A stretch of 41,658 nucleotides of DNA from Anaerotignum sp. (GTDB taxonomy: Bacteria; Bacillota; Clostridia; Lachnospirales; Anaerotignaceae), in contig JAHHTU010000021.1 of NCBI GenBank assembly GCA_020024455.1, positions 1 through 41,658 of the forward strand, written 5' to 3'. Each line of letters begins with the position of its first letter. Position 1 is the first letter of the stretch. A model generated the notes under the pieces. That model saw only the letters and a program-made list of their open reading frames with translations. It was not told where the DNA came from and searched no databases. This document shows positions 24,712-32,273 of this stretch, piece by piece. The translations under genes were made by a program, and so were the position numbers.

Positions 24712-24720
24712 ATCATACCA
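24712..24720 (-). promoter_or_regulatory. Extended -10 promoter of the EFR1-deacetylase operon
   Basis: TGGTATGAT on the minus strand, 35 bases before ATG 24676. Confidence 0.5.
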
Positions 24721-24727
24721 TAGTTTA

Positions 24728-24745
24728 TTGAAAAGAGTTTTTCAA
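24728..24745. repeat. Inverted repeat next to the EFR1 promoter
   Basis: TTGAAAA-GAGT-TTTTCAA has 7-base arms. It overlaps the -35 side of the extended -10 promoter of the EFR1 operon and is a candidate operator. Confidence 0.4.
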
Positions 24746-24803
24746 TTTTATTAAGCTTTCTTGAAATATTATAAAACAAAATGTAAGAAAGGGGTGTCAA
24801 AGT

Positions 24804-25343
24804 ATGCGTAAAAATAAAATGAATCCGTTTGCAAGACAAATATTATATATTGGTTTGTTGGTTTGTGCCATTTCCTTTTTCAATGGAAAAGATAAAATTG
24901 CAAATGGTGATTTGGAACAGGCAGCAAGACAACAATATCATATTGGTGAAAATTGGGACTGTGCAAAACAAATTGATAACCGTATGGGGGCATTGCTGTT
25001 TTATGATGAAAGCACAAATGCACATCGTTTTTTGCTATATATAAAAAATATGGGCTTGCAGGGTGGTTATAAATTGGTGCAAAGTGATACTTCTGCATAC
25101 ATACAAGACGGCATAGAAGGATATGCGTTCCAACAAAAAGGTATGGTTTTATTTTCCATGAATACGGTACAAATCAGAGAAATGCGTGTCACGAGCCAAC
25201 AAGGACACACAACCATTATACCTGTGGACGCATGGAACCCGTTTGCTGTGATATTGCCGGAAAATGCAACCGATGTTGTATTGTATGACCGTGCAGACAA
25301 AGAAGTCCCGATTTCTAATATCAATGTATATGAAAAAGAATAG
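24804..25343 (+). CDS. Hypothetical membrane-anchored protein
   Basis: A 179-residue protein not assigned to any family. Residues 10-27 (ARQILYIGLLVCAISFF) form one membrane segment after a short basic tail, so the rest is probably outside. The body is a likely beta-rich domain with no Cys pair and no recognisable catalytic motif. It ends PISNINVYEKE. AAAGGGGTG precedes the ATG. It is divergent from the EFR1-deacetylase operon and convergent with metK. The coding call rests on frame length, ribosome-binding site and a well-placed terminator. Confidence 0.75.
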   Translation: MRKNKMNPFARQILYIGLLVCAISFFNGKDKIANGDLEQAARQQYHIGENWDCAKQIDNRMGALLFYDESTNAHRFLLYIKNMGLQGGYKLVQSDTSAYIQDGIEGYAFQQKGMVLFSMNTVQIREMRVTSQQGHTTIIPVDAWNPFAVILPENATDVVLYDRADKEVPISNINVYEKE

Positions 25344-25374
25344 AAAAAAGTATGGTGAAATAAGAAAATAAAAT

Positions 25375-25418
25375 AAAAAAGGAGAATGTTTTGAAAAATC
25401 AAAACATTCTCCTTTTTC
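25375..25418 (+). terminator. Bidirectional terminator between the hypothetical gene and metK
   Basis: A perfect 14-base stem GGAGAATGTTTTGA / TCAAAACATTCTCC with A and T tracts on either side. It is about 85% identical over 39 bases to the pyk terminator at 10121. Confidence 0.9.
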
Positions 25419-25437
25419 TGATGAGATGATATATGTT

Positions 25438-26607
25438 TTATTTGAAAACATCTACTTTATCTGTTTTTTCCCAAGGCAAATCCAAATCCGTTCTGCCAAA
25501 GTGACCGTATGCTGCCACTTGTTTGTAGATAGGTCTGGTCAAATCAAAGTTTTTGATGATTGCAGCAGGGCGTAAATCAAAGTTTTTGTGTACCAATTCT
25601 GTGATTGCTTCATCGGAGATTTTGCCTGTACCATATGTGTTTACCAAAATGGAAACAGGTTTTGCTACACCGATGGCATAAGCAAGTTGTACTTCACATT
25701 TTTTGGCAATACCACTGGCTACGATATTTTTGGCAACATATCTTGCTGCATAGCAAGCGGAACGGTCTACTTTTGTGGGGTCTTTGCCGCTGAATGCACC
25801 GCCGCCATGTGCTGCATAACCGCCGTATGTGTCAACGATGATTTTTCTGCCGGTCAAGCCGCTGTCACCCTGTGGACCACCGATAACAAAACGTCCTGTG
25901 GGGTTGATGTAATATTTTGTGCTTTCATCTAACAATTCGGGTGCAATCACTTTTTCTACCACTTGTTCGATGATATCTTTGCGGATTTGTTCCTGTGTGG
26001 TTTCGGGGTCGTGCTGTGTGGAAACAACAACAGTATCAATACGTACAGGTTTGTCGTCTACATATTCCACAGTCACCTGTGCTTTCCCATCGGGACGCAG
26101 ATAAGGCAATGTGCCGTTTTTGCGTACTTCTGCCAAGCGTTTTGTCAATTTATGTGCCAAAGAAATGGGCAATGGCATCAATTCTTCTGTTTCATCGCAG
26201 GCAAACCCAAACATCATACCTTGGTCACCAGCACCGGTATCAAATTCGCTGTCATCTTCACCTGTTTTGTTTTCGAGTGCTTTGTCTACACCCATGGCAA
26301 TATCGGGGGATTGTCCATGAATAGATGTGATAACGGAGCAAGTTTCGCAGTCAAAGCCATATTTTGCTCTGTTGTAGCCGATGTCGTTCAAAGTGCTTCT
26401 GACAATGCTTTCTACATCAACATAAGTGTTTGTTGTGATTTCACCCATAACAAAAATGACACCGGTTGTGGTTGCGGTTTCGCAAGCCACTCTTGCTTTG
26501 GGGTCTTTTGCCAATATGGTGTCTAAAATGGCATCGGAAATTTGGTCACAAATTTTATCGGGATGTCCTTCTGTTACAGATTCAGATGTGAATAATCTTC
26601 TACTCAT
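25438..26607 (-). CDS. metK: S-adenosylmethionine synthetase
   Basis: A 389-residue enzyme making SAM from methionine and ATP. The N-terminus RRLFTSESVTEGHPDKICDQ is canonical. GAGDQGMMFGFA, HPDK, GPQGDSGLTGRKI and GGGAFSGKDPTKVDRS (ATP and metal sites) are all intact. ATG 26607 has AGGAGG upstream, and the longer frame to 26715 would run into the riboswitch terminator. Expression is under a SAM-I riboswitch in its leader, so excess SAM should shut it off. Confidence 0.98.
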   Translation of the reverse strand: MSRRLFTSESVTEGHPDKICDQISDAILDTILAKDPKARVACETATTTGVIFVMGEITTNTYVDVESIVRSTLNDIGYNRAKYGFDCETCSVITSIHGQSPDIAMGVDKALENKTGEDDSEFDTGAGDQGMMFGFACDETEELMPLPISLAHKLTKRLAEVRKNGTLPYLRPDGKAQVTVEYVDDKPVRIDTVVVSTQHDPETTQEQIRKDIIEQVVEKVIAPELLDESTKYYINPTGRFVIGGPQGDSGLTGRKIIVDTYGGYAAHGGGAFSGKDPTKVDRSACYAARYVAKNIVASGIAKKCEVQLAYAIGVAKPVSILVNTYGTGKISDEAITELVHKNFDLRPAAIIKNFDLTRPIYKQVAAYGHFGRTDLDLPWEKTDKVDVFK

Positions 26608-26667
26608 AAATAGCCTCCTTAAAATATGAAATATGATAAAATCGTTTTTGTTTGGTGTCATATGCAT

Positions 26668-26806
26668 AAAAAAAAAGCCGCAGGGCTTTTGTTTTTTCAA
26701 ACTCATCTTCCGCAAAAAGATATTGCGGGGGAATTAGCACCGATGCGTTGCCGCCGGTTGCTGGGTTTCATAGGGCCCTGTCCCTCAACCACTCTGGATA
26801 AGAAGT
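26668..26806 (-). promoter_or_regulatory. SAM-I (S-box) riboswitch with intrinsic terminator, controlling metK
   Basis: On the minus strand the aptamer (26806 to 26702) shows the S-box core: CTTATCCAGAGTGGTTGAGG, GGCCCTATGAAACCCAGCAA and GGTGCTAATTCC, with P1 closing as CTTATC with GATGAG. It is followed by a terminator (about 26696-26668), AAAAGCC-CTGC-GGCTTTT plus T tract, 60 bases before metK. SAM binding should favour termination. Confidence 0.95.
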
Positions 26807-26821
26807 TATGCAATTTTTTTT

Positions 26822-26850
26822 ATTGTAACAGTTTCTTTTTTTGCTGTCAA
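26822..26850 (-). promoter_or_regulatory. Promoter of the metK leader
   Basis: Consensus TTGACA (26845-26850), a 17-base spacer and TACAAT (26822-26827). Transcription would start about 10 bases before the aptamer. Confidence 0.85.
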
Positions 26851-26869
26851 CAGATTTTTGAAAAAAATC

Positions 26870-27373
26870 CTACTGCTGTTGTAAGAATTGCAGTGCTTTT
26901 CCCCATGACACAATCAAATCGTCCAAACGCCATGTAGCATTTGCAGGGCTGGTGGAGGGCAATTTGGCGATGGGATAGGATAATGTGGGGGATATATATT
27001 TTTGATACAGCTTTTGTGCAGTTGCTCCATTAGCAAAAATAGGGATTTCTCCTGTGGTCTGCAATATGGGCTGTAAATTGACGGGAATGACATCTTTGAT
27101 GGAACTGTCACTACTGCCTGTGATAGTGCAACGTTCCACCACATCATAAATGGCAATGTGATGTTGCAACAAGAAATTTATTTTTTGTTGTTTGGTTTCG
27201 GGTAAAGGGGCTTTGCATACTGCGGAAAGTACTTTCCAAAAACGGTTTTGTGGGTGTCCGTAATAGAAATCGGTTTCTCTGGATTTGACAGAGGGAAATG
27301 TTCCCAATATCAAAACTTTGCTGTGTGCATCATATATAGGGGCAAATGTATGTGTTACAAAAGTAGGTTTCAA
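26870..27373 (-). CDS. Hypoxanthine/uracil-DNA glycosylase-like protein (UDG superfamily)
   Basis: A 167-residue protein of the uracil-DNA glycosylase fold, closest to the DNA-deoxyinosine (hypoxanthine) glycosylase group: VLILGTFPSVKSRE with the GTFPS active-site loop, YYGHPQNRFW, the IAIYDVVERC strand and the C-terminal LPSTSPANATW loop. It would remove deaminated purines from DNA. The frame is open to 27505, but AAGGAG lies 8-9 bases before a TTG at 27373, and the family start matches there (LKPTFVTHTFAPIYD), so TTG is chosen. Its stop is about 20 bases before the metK promoter, on the same strand. Confidence 0.85.
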   Translation of the reverse strand: MKPTFVTHTFAPIYDAHSKVLILGTFPSVKSRETDFYYGHPQNRFWKVLSAVCKAPLPETKQQKINFLLQHHIAIYDVVERCTITGSSDSSIKDVIPVNLQPILQTTGEIPIFANGATAQKLYQKYISPTLSYPIAKLPSTSPANATWRLDDLIVSWGKALQFLQQQ

Positions 27374-27621
27374 AAATATCACTCCTTTTTTGTTTACTGT
27401 ATCATAAATTTTTGAAAAAAGCGATTTTTTCTCTGTTGCATATCCGAAAGTATCCCATACAAATGCTTGAAAAACAAGGTTTTTTTCAGTTTCTTTAAAA
27501 AACAAAAATTTTTTTCAAAAAATATGGAACTTTTTGAAACAGGCTGCGTCTGATACAACATAAGCAACAAACAACAAAAAAATAAAAATCAGAAATGCAG
27601 ATTTTTTAGGAGGAATGAAAT

Positions 27622-28608
27622 ATGAAAAAGAATTTGAATAAAACAATGGCAATGGCAATGGCTTTGACAATCGTAGGCAGCACAGCAGCTTATGCAGCAA
27701 CCACAACAAAAGCTGAAAAATTGGAAAAGGCACAAGAAGTGACAGAAGAAAAACAGGAAGAAAAAACAACAGAAACTGCTGAAAAAGAAACAGAAGCAAC
27801 CATGGCTGTATCTTACATCACAGAAGTAGGTAAAGTTGTAGAAGTGGAAGACACGGAAGATGGTAACAAAGTGGTAACCATCGAAAACAAAGACGGCGGT
27901 TTGCGTTTCGTGGTTGCACCCACAACCGTAATTGTGGACAGAGTATCCAAAGGCGTGATTACTGTAGACAAATTGACAAAAGATATGCAAGTAAGCGTTG
28001 TATACGATGCAAGCAGCCCTGTGGGTATGAGTATGCCTCCTTACTTGGGCAATGTGGGAGCAGTGATTGCAAACGCTGACAAAGGCAATGTTTCCGTAGG
28101 TACATTTAATGATGAATTGGTAAACGAAAAAGAAAAATTGCAACTGAATGTGGCAAAAGAAACAAAAGTATTGACCACATTGGGTACAAAAAGCATTTTG
28201 GGTGCAGAAGATATCAAAGGCAAAAATGCAGTGGTATTCTATGATGCAACCACAAAGAGCATTCCTGCACAGACAACACCCGATTTGGTACTGTTGTTGG
28301 AACAACAAGACGTGCAACAGATGGAAATGGAAGATGTAAACGTGGCAGAAGAACCACAAGCAAAAGAAGTAAAAGAAGTGAAAAGTGTTGCATTGCGTGA
28401 AAGTGCTGTTGCAAAAGGCTATACGGTAACATGGAAAGGCAAAACAGAACCTGTTGTATTGGAAAAAGACGGTAAAGTTTCTAAAATCACATTGGGCAGC
28501 AAAGATTATGTGATAGAAGACGATATGGTTCTGACAGCAAGTATGGCAGCAGAACTGAAAGATGGCGTATTGTATGTATCTTCCGAAGTGATGGACAACT
28601 TAAAATAA
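27622..28608 (+). CDS. Secreted protein with C-terminal copper amine oxidase N1-like (stalk) domain
   Basis: A 328-residue exported protein. Residues 1-25 are a signal peptide ending at AYA. A Lys/Glu/Thr-rich low-complexity stretch follows (about 28-60), then a beta-rich central domain not recognised (60-250). The last 75 residues (VALRESAVAKGYTVTWKG, then ITLGSKDYVIEDD) resemble the short beta-sheet stalk module often seen in Clostridia cell-surface proteins. TTTAGGAGG lies before ATG. It is divergent from the glycosylase gene. The AT-rich upstream region 27374-27621 holds no clear promoter. Function unknown. Confidence 0.8.
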   Translation: MKKNLNKTMAMAMALTIVGSTAAYAATTTKAEKLEKAQEVTEEKQEEKTTETAEKETEATMAVSYITEVGKVVEVEDTEDGNKVVTIENKDGGLRFVVAPTTVIVDRVSKGVITVDKLTKDMQVSVVYDASSPVGMSMPPYLGNVGAVIANADKGNVSVGTFNDELVNEKEKLQLNVAKETKVLTTLGTKSILGAEDIKGKNAVVFYDATTKSIPAQTTPDLVLLLEQQDVQQMEMEDVNVAEEPQAKEVKEVKSVALRESAVAKGYTVTWKGKTEPVVLEKDGKVSKITLGSKDYVIEDDMVLTASMAAELKDGVLYVSSEVMDNLK

Positions 28609-28643
28609 GACCTTCATTTTATATTACCTATCATAAATTGGAT

Positions 28644-28686
28644 AAAAACAAAGAGAAATGCAATTTGCATTTCTCTTTGTTTTTTA
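28644..28686 (+). terminator. Bidirectional terminator
   Basis: A nearly perfect 20-base stem starting AAAAACAAAGAGAAATGCAA with a one-base centre, flanked by A and T tracts. It lies between the secreted-protein gene and the convergent sulfatase, whose stop codon overlaps its T tract. Confidence 0.9.
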
Positions 28687-30564
28687 TTTTTTGTCAAATA
28701 AAATGTAGTATTGCCAACTTTTGAGCAAATCCAGTTTTTGCTGCATTTCTTCCGACAATTCGGTTGTGTAATTGCCGTCTTTGTCGATATGGTACTGGTT
28801 GGACAATACCGGATATTCTTTTCGCAAAGCGTTGATATAGGTGTATAACGGAGAAAGCTCGTCCATACCTGCAAGCTCTGTTGCCAAAGCACCCAAATAA
28901 AAAGAGCTGATGATACCGTTTTCCGGCAAGTTTGCACTTTCTTTGCGTTGTTGGAAATGGCAAAGTGTTCCAGCAGCATCATTTGCCCAAATCAAAAACG
29001 GTGTTTCATACATGGCAAGCTGTTCTTGCGGTGTACCATTGGCATTGATGGGATAATCCAGAATATCGAAGAAGTCCATGCCGTTTGTAAAACCGGGTAA
29101 GTGGTCACCAAAATAAATGACGATAATGGGTTCTTCGCTTTGTTTTGCATAATCTGTCAAGCGTTTTAACTGGATATCGCTATCTCCAATGCCATGGAAA
29201 TATTGTGTCAACAATTCGCTTTCTGTTGCAGTCAATGGAATATCTGTCTGGAAATTTTGTTCCAATGCACCGAATTTTTTCTCATATGGTCCATGATTTT
29301 GTATGGTGGTTGTAAAAGAAAACAATGGCTGTTGTGCATTTGCGATATGTTCGTCCAATACAGAAAGTATTTTGTCGAATGTTGCTTCTTCATTGATGTA
29401 TCCACTGACACCTTGTTTGCTCAGGTCAAAAGAATCCTCCAAGAAGTATCCAGTTTTGAATCCCATATGCGGGAATACGTTTTGTCTGTTGTAAAACCAT
29501 GCATAACCAGGGTGTATGGAAACGGTTTCATACCCAACTGCTTGCAGACGACGAGGCAAAGCATCAATGTCTTGGTGTATGAAATGATATGCCGGTAAGG
29601 GCGTGTTCAAAAATCTTTTTGGTAATCCGGTTAAAGTATCATATTCCGTATTGGAAGTGCCACCACCATAATTGGGTACTACAATATGTCCGCTGACTGC
29701 GTTTTTGTCTTGGGAAAGCATTTTGAAGTTTGCCATAGGGTCTGTGTATCCATCAAAAGAAATATTGGGGTTTTCGCTCAAATCGGAATAAGCCTCTCCC
29801 ATAATCATCACAATATGCGGTTTTGGTATATCCGACGGCGTGCTTTGCTGTGCATAAATATCGTCAAATGTTGCTTTTTGGTAATGTGCAGGCTGTTTGA
29901 TACGGCTGATATTTACTTGATGGAAAAAAGAATATACCAACCCACGACTATTATACTGATTCACTTGGAAATAGGGATTGTCCACAGTGGGATATGCGTC
30001 ATATCGCTCTGTGTTTGCATATACTGCCTGATTGCAAATGATACCAAACACCACAGCAACCAACAAGCCAATCCCTCTATGCTTCCAGGAAGGCACTTCA
30101 TTTTTGCTGCATAAAAATGTGAGAACCAGAAGTGCAACCAACAAAAACAGTCCCAATCCAATCAAAAAAATACGAATAGGTGGAAATGTTTTGACAACGG
30201 ACAATGCTTCTTTTGCCAGTGTCAAATCCGTAGGCAATAATGGCTCTTGTCGCATGGATACCTTGATTTTATCTGCAAAAGAAAATAAAATCCATATCCC
30301 ATTGACGGCAAAGGCGGAAAAAGCCGCTCTCGCAGATACAAGATATAGCACATACACAGCCAACAATGTGGGTAAAAAATTCCACAATATCAAAGACGGC
30401 TGTGCAAGCAATAGATGTGCAACCTCTGACCGCTGGGTGGTTGGGATATACAATGATAAAAATGTGGCAAGCAATGCACTGCAAAACAAAAATACATAAA
30501 TCCAATGCTGTTTTTGAAAACAAGGGCATTGTGCCATTTTTTGTTTACATCGTTCAAAAAACAA
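28684..30564 (-). CDS. LTA synthase family membrane sulfatase
   Basis: A 626-residue protein: about five N-terminal membrane helices (residues 20-185), then an extracellular alkaline-phosphatase/sulfatase domain. Motifs are IVMIMGEAYSD (metal Glu), YGGGTSNTEYDTLTG with the likely nucleophile Thr, SIHPGYAWFYNR and IVIYFGDHLPG (metal Asp-His). Family members transfer glycerol-phosphate onto teichoic acid or related polymers. Whether this one makes lipoteichoic acid or modifies another glycan cannot be told. The start is TTG, set by AAGGAGG seven bases upstream. It is divergent from two LCP genes, which attach polymers to the wall. Confidence 0.9.
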   Translation of the reverse strand: MFFERCKQKMAQCPCFQKQHWIYVFLFCSALLATFLSLYIPTTQRSEVAHLLLAQPSLILWNFLPTLLAVYVLYLVSARAAFSAFAVNGIWILFSFADKIKVSMRQEPLLPTDLTLAKEALSVVKTFPPIRIFLIGLGLFLLVALLVLTFLCSKNEVPSWKHRGIGLLVAVVFGIICNQAVYANTERYDAYPTVDNPYFQVNQYNSRGLVYSFFHQVNISRIKQPAHYQKATFDDIYAQQSTPSDIPKPHIVMIMGEAYSDLSENPNISFDGYTDPMANFKMLSQDKNAVSGHIVVPNYGGGTSNTEYDTLTGLPKRFLNTPLPAYHFIHQDIDALPRRLQAVGYETVSIHPGYAWFYNRQNVFPHMGFKTGYFLEDSFDLSKQGVSGYINEEATFDKILSVLDEHIANAQQPLFSFTTTIQNHGPYEKKFGALEQNFQTDIPLTATESELLTQYFHGIGDSDIQLKRLTDYAKQSEEPIIVIYFGDHLPGFTNGMDFFDILDYPINANGTPQEQLAMYETPFLIWANDAAGTLCHFQQRKESANLPENGIISSFYLGALATELAGMDELSPLYTYINALRKEYPVLSNQYHIDKDGNYTTELSEEMQQKLDLLKSWQYYILFDKK

Positions 30565-30621
30565 AAAAAAACCTCCTTTTTGTGTGATGCTATTTTTGCA
30601 TAAATACTGTTGTAATTGGGT

Positions 30622-30650
30622 ATTATACGAGATTTTGTCTGAAAAGTAAA
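30622..30650 (-). promoter_or_regulatory. Promoter of the LTA-synthase-like gene
   Basis: TTTACT (30645-30650), a 17-base spacer and TATAAT (30622-30627) on the minus strand. Confidence 0.65.
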
Positions 30651-30751
30651 GAAAGAGGATACAAACATATATGAATTTTAAGAAAAATACTGCTTTTTTT
30701 ATAAGGAAAATCGTGTATAATAAAAAGAGTTTGTCAAACGATAGGGAAACA

Positions 30752-30780
30752 TTGTCACAAAGTGTTAGATTTGTTATAAT
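30752..30780 (+). promoter_or_regulatory. Promoter of the LCP-udk operon
   Basis: TTGTCA (30752-30757), a 17-base spacer and TATAAT (30775-30780). A second TATAAT lies upstream at 30716-30721 without a good -35. Confidence 0.75.
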
Positions 30781-30838
30781 AAATCAGTTATAGATTTGGA
30801 AAAGAGCGGAAATCTTTTTTAGGAGAGAAGTCATTACA

Positions 30839-32263
30839 ATGTCAGATAATAAAACAGAATATGGATACAAACAGCATCAGCCTGTTTCGCCACAATACAA
30901 CCAAATGCCAAAAGGCCCAAGACAAGCAAGGCATTATGAGGAATACCAACAGGCAGAACGACAACGGCAGATGCAAATGGAGCAACAGCGGCAACAACAA
31001 AAAGCATACAAAAATCAAATGCTTGCACAACAGCAAAGACAAATGCAACGCAAAAATCAAGTACAATCTGAGCAACCCATACAGCGTGCAAACCGTATGC
31101 AAGCACAACAACCAATGCAACAGCGTTCTGTGACAGGACAAAACAATCAACCACAACAACCAAGACAACAAATACGCAGACAGTCGGAACAGAAAAAACA
31201 GCAGTCACAAAAACAAACACCGTCCAAGCGACAGATGGATATGCAAAAAAGACGCAGAAGAAGAGATATTTTGCTCTGCGTATTGTTTGTGTTGATATTG
31301 GCAGTGACATTTGGTCTGGCAAAGTTATATACCGTTTGGAAAGGATTTGAAGCAAAAGCTGAAAAGTCCGATTTTGTGGCAGCAGCACAGCCGCCGCAGG
31401 AAATTACAGATGACCTGTTGAATGTACTGATTTTAGGTACTGACAAAGAAGGTTTTCGGGCAGATGTGAATATGCTGCTCAGTTTCAATGTCACAAAAGA
31501 AGAAGTGCATATCATTTCTGTGCCCAGAGATGCCAGAGTGACCATGACACAAGATATGATTGCACATTTGAAAGAAAATAATCGGCATATTCCGGAAAGA
31601 AACGGTGTGTATGGACAATGCAAATTGACAGAATTACACGCTTATGCAGGTGATGGCAACCGCAGTACGTTTTCTGTGGCAATGGTGGAGCAACTGCTGG
31701 GTGTCGATATTGATTACTATGTAAAAGTCAATTTGGACGCTTTTCAGGAGATTGTAGATGCTGTGGGCGGTGTGAAATTTGATGTGGAACAACGCTTATA
31801 TTATACAGACCCAGAACAAGGGCTGTATATTGATTTGTATCCGGGAGAACAGGTGTTGGACGGGAAAAAAGCAGAAATGCTGGTGCGTTTTCGTGAAGGG
31901 TATGCACAAAAAGATTTGAAACGTGTACAAGTACAGCAGGCATTTATCAAGGCATTGGCAGAACAGATTTTTGCAAGTGGCGATGTTATCAGCAATTTGA
32001 ATCGTTTGATTCCGATTGCATTGGAAAAAACAGAAACAGATATGCCGGTGGCTGTGGCATTGCAATATGTACCATATATTGCAAAAATCAATCCTGCACA
32101 GATTACAACAGACACCGTACCCGGTGATGGTGGTTCTTATTTTGATTTAGATGAGGACAATACAAAAGCATTGGTGGATTATCGCATTTATGGCAAAGAA
32201 ATGCCGGAATATATGCAACAACCTGATGTAACAACACAAAACGATACTACAATGAATGGGTGA
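30839..32263 (+). CDS. LytR-CpsA-Psr family protein with long Gln-rich cytoplasmic tail
   Basis: A 474-residue LCP protein. Residues 1-138 are a very Gln-, Arg- and Met-rich, presumably disordered cytoplasmic region. 140-160 are a single membrane helix. The LCP catalytic domain lies outside: NVLILGTDKEG, HIISVPRDARV, CKLTELHAYAG, GGVKFDVEQ and a VRFREG...KDLKRVQVQQ segment. LCP enzymes transfer teichoic acid or capsule polymers from lipid carriers onto peptidoglycan. AGGAGA sits 13 bases before ATG, rather far. A second LCP gene begins 10 bases after its stop. Confidence 0.92.
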   Translation: MSDNKTEYGYKQHQPVSPQYNQMPKGPRQARHYEEYQQAERQRQMQMEQQRQQQKAYKNQMLAQQQRQMQRKNQVQSEQPIQRANRMQAQQPMQQRSVTGQNNQPQQPRQQIRRQSEQKKQQSQKQTPSKRQMDMQKRRRRRDILLCVLFVLILAVTFGLAKLYTVWKGFEAKAEKSDFVAAAQPPQEITDDLLNVLILGTDKEGFRADVNMLLSFNVTKEEVHIISVPRDARVTMTQDMIAHLKENNRHIPERNGVYGQCKLTELHAYAGDGNRSTFSVAMVEQLLGVDIDYYVKVNLDAFQEIVDAVGGVKFDVEQRLYYTDPEQGLYIDLYPGEQVLDGKKAEMLVRFREGYAQKDLKRVQVQQAFIKALAEQIFASGDVISNLNRLIPIALEKTETDMPVAVALQYVPYIAKINPAQITTDTVPGDGGSYFDLDEDNTKALVDYRIYGKEMPEYMQQPDVTTQNDTTMNG

Positions 32264-32273
32264 TTGAAAAGAT

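Noticed and set aside
27589..28359. 256-codon minus-strand frame opposite the secreted protein
   Set aside because: Phe/Cys/His-rich antisense of a Lys/Glu/Val-rich coding region; no ribosome-binding site.
30834..31388. 184-codon minus-strand frame opposite the first LCP gene
   Set aside because: Val/Leu-rich antisense of the Gln-rich tail; an artefact of composition.
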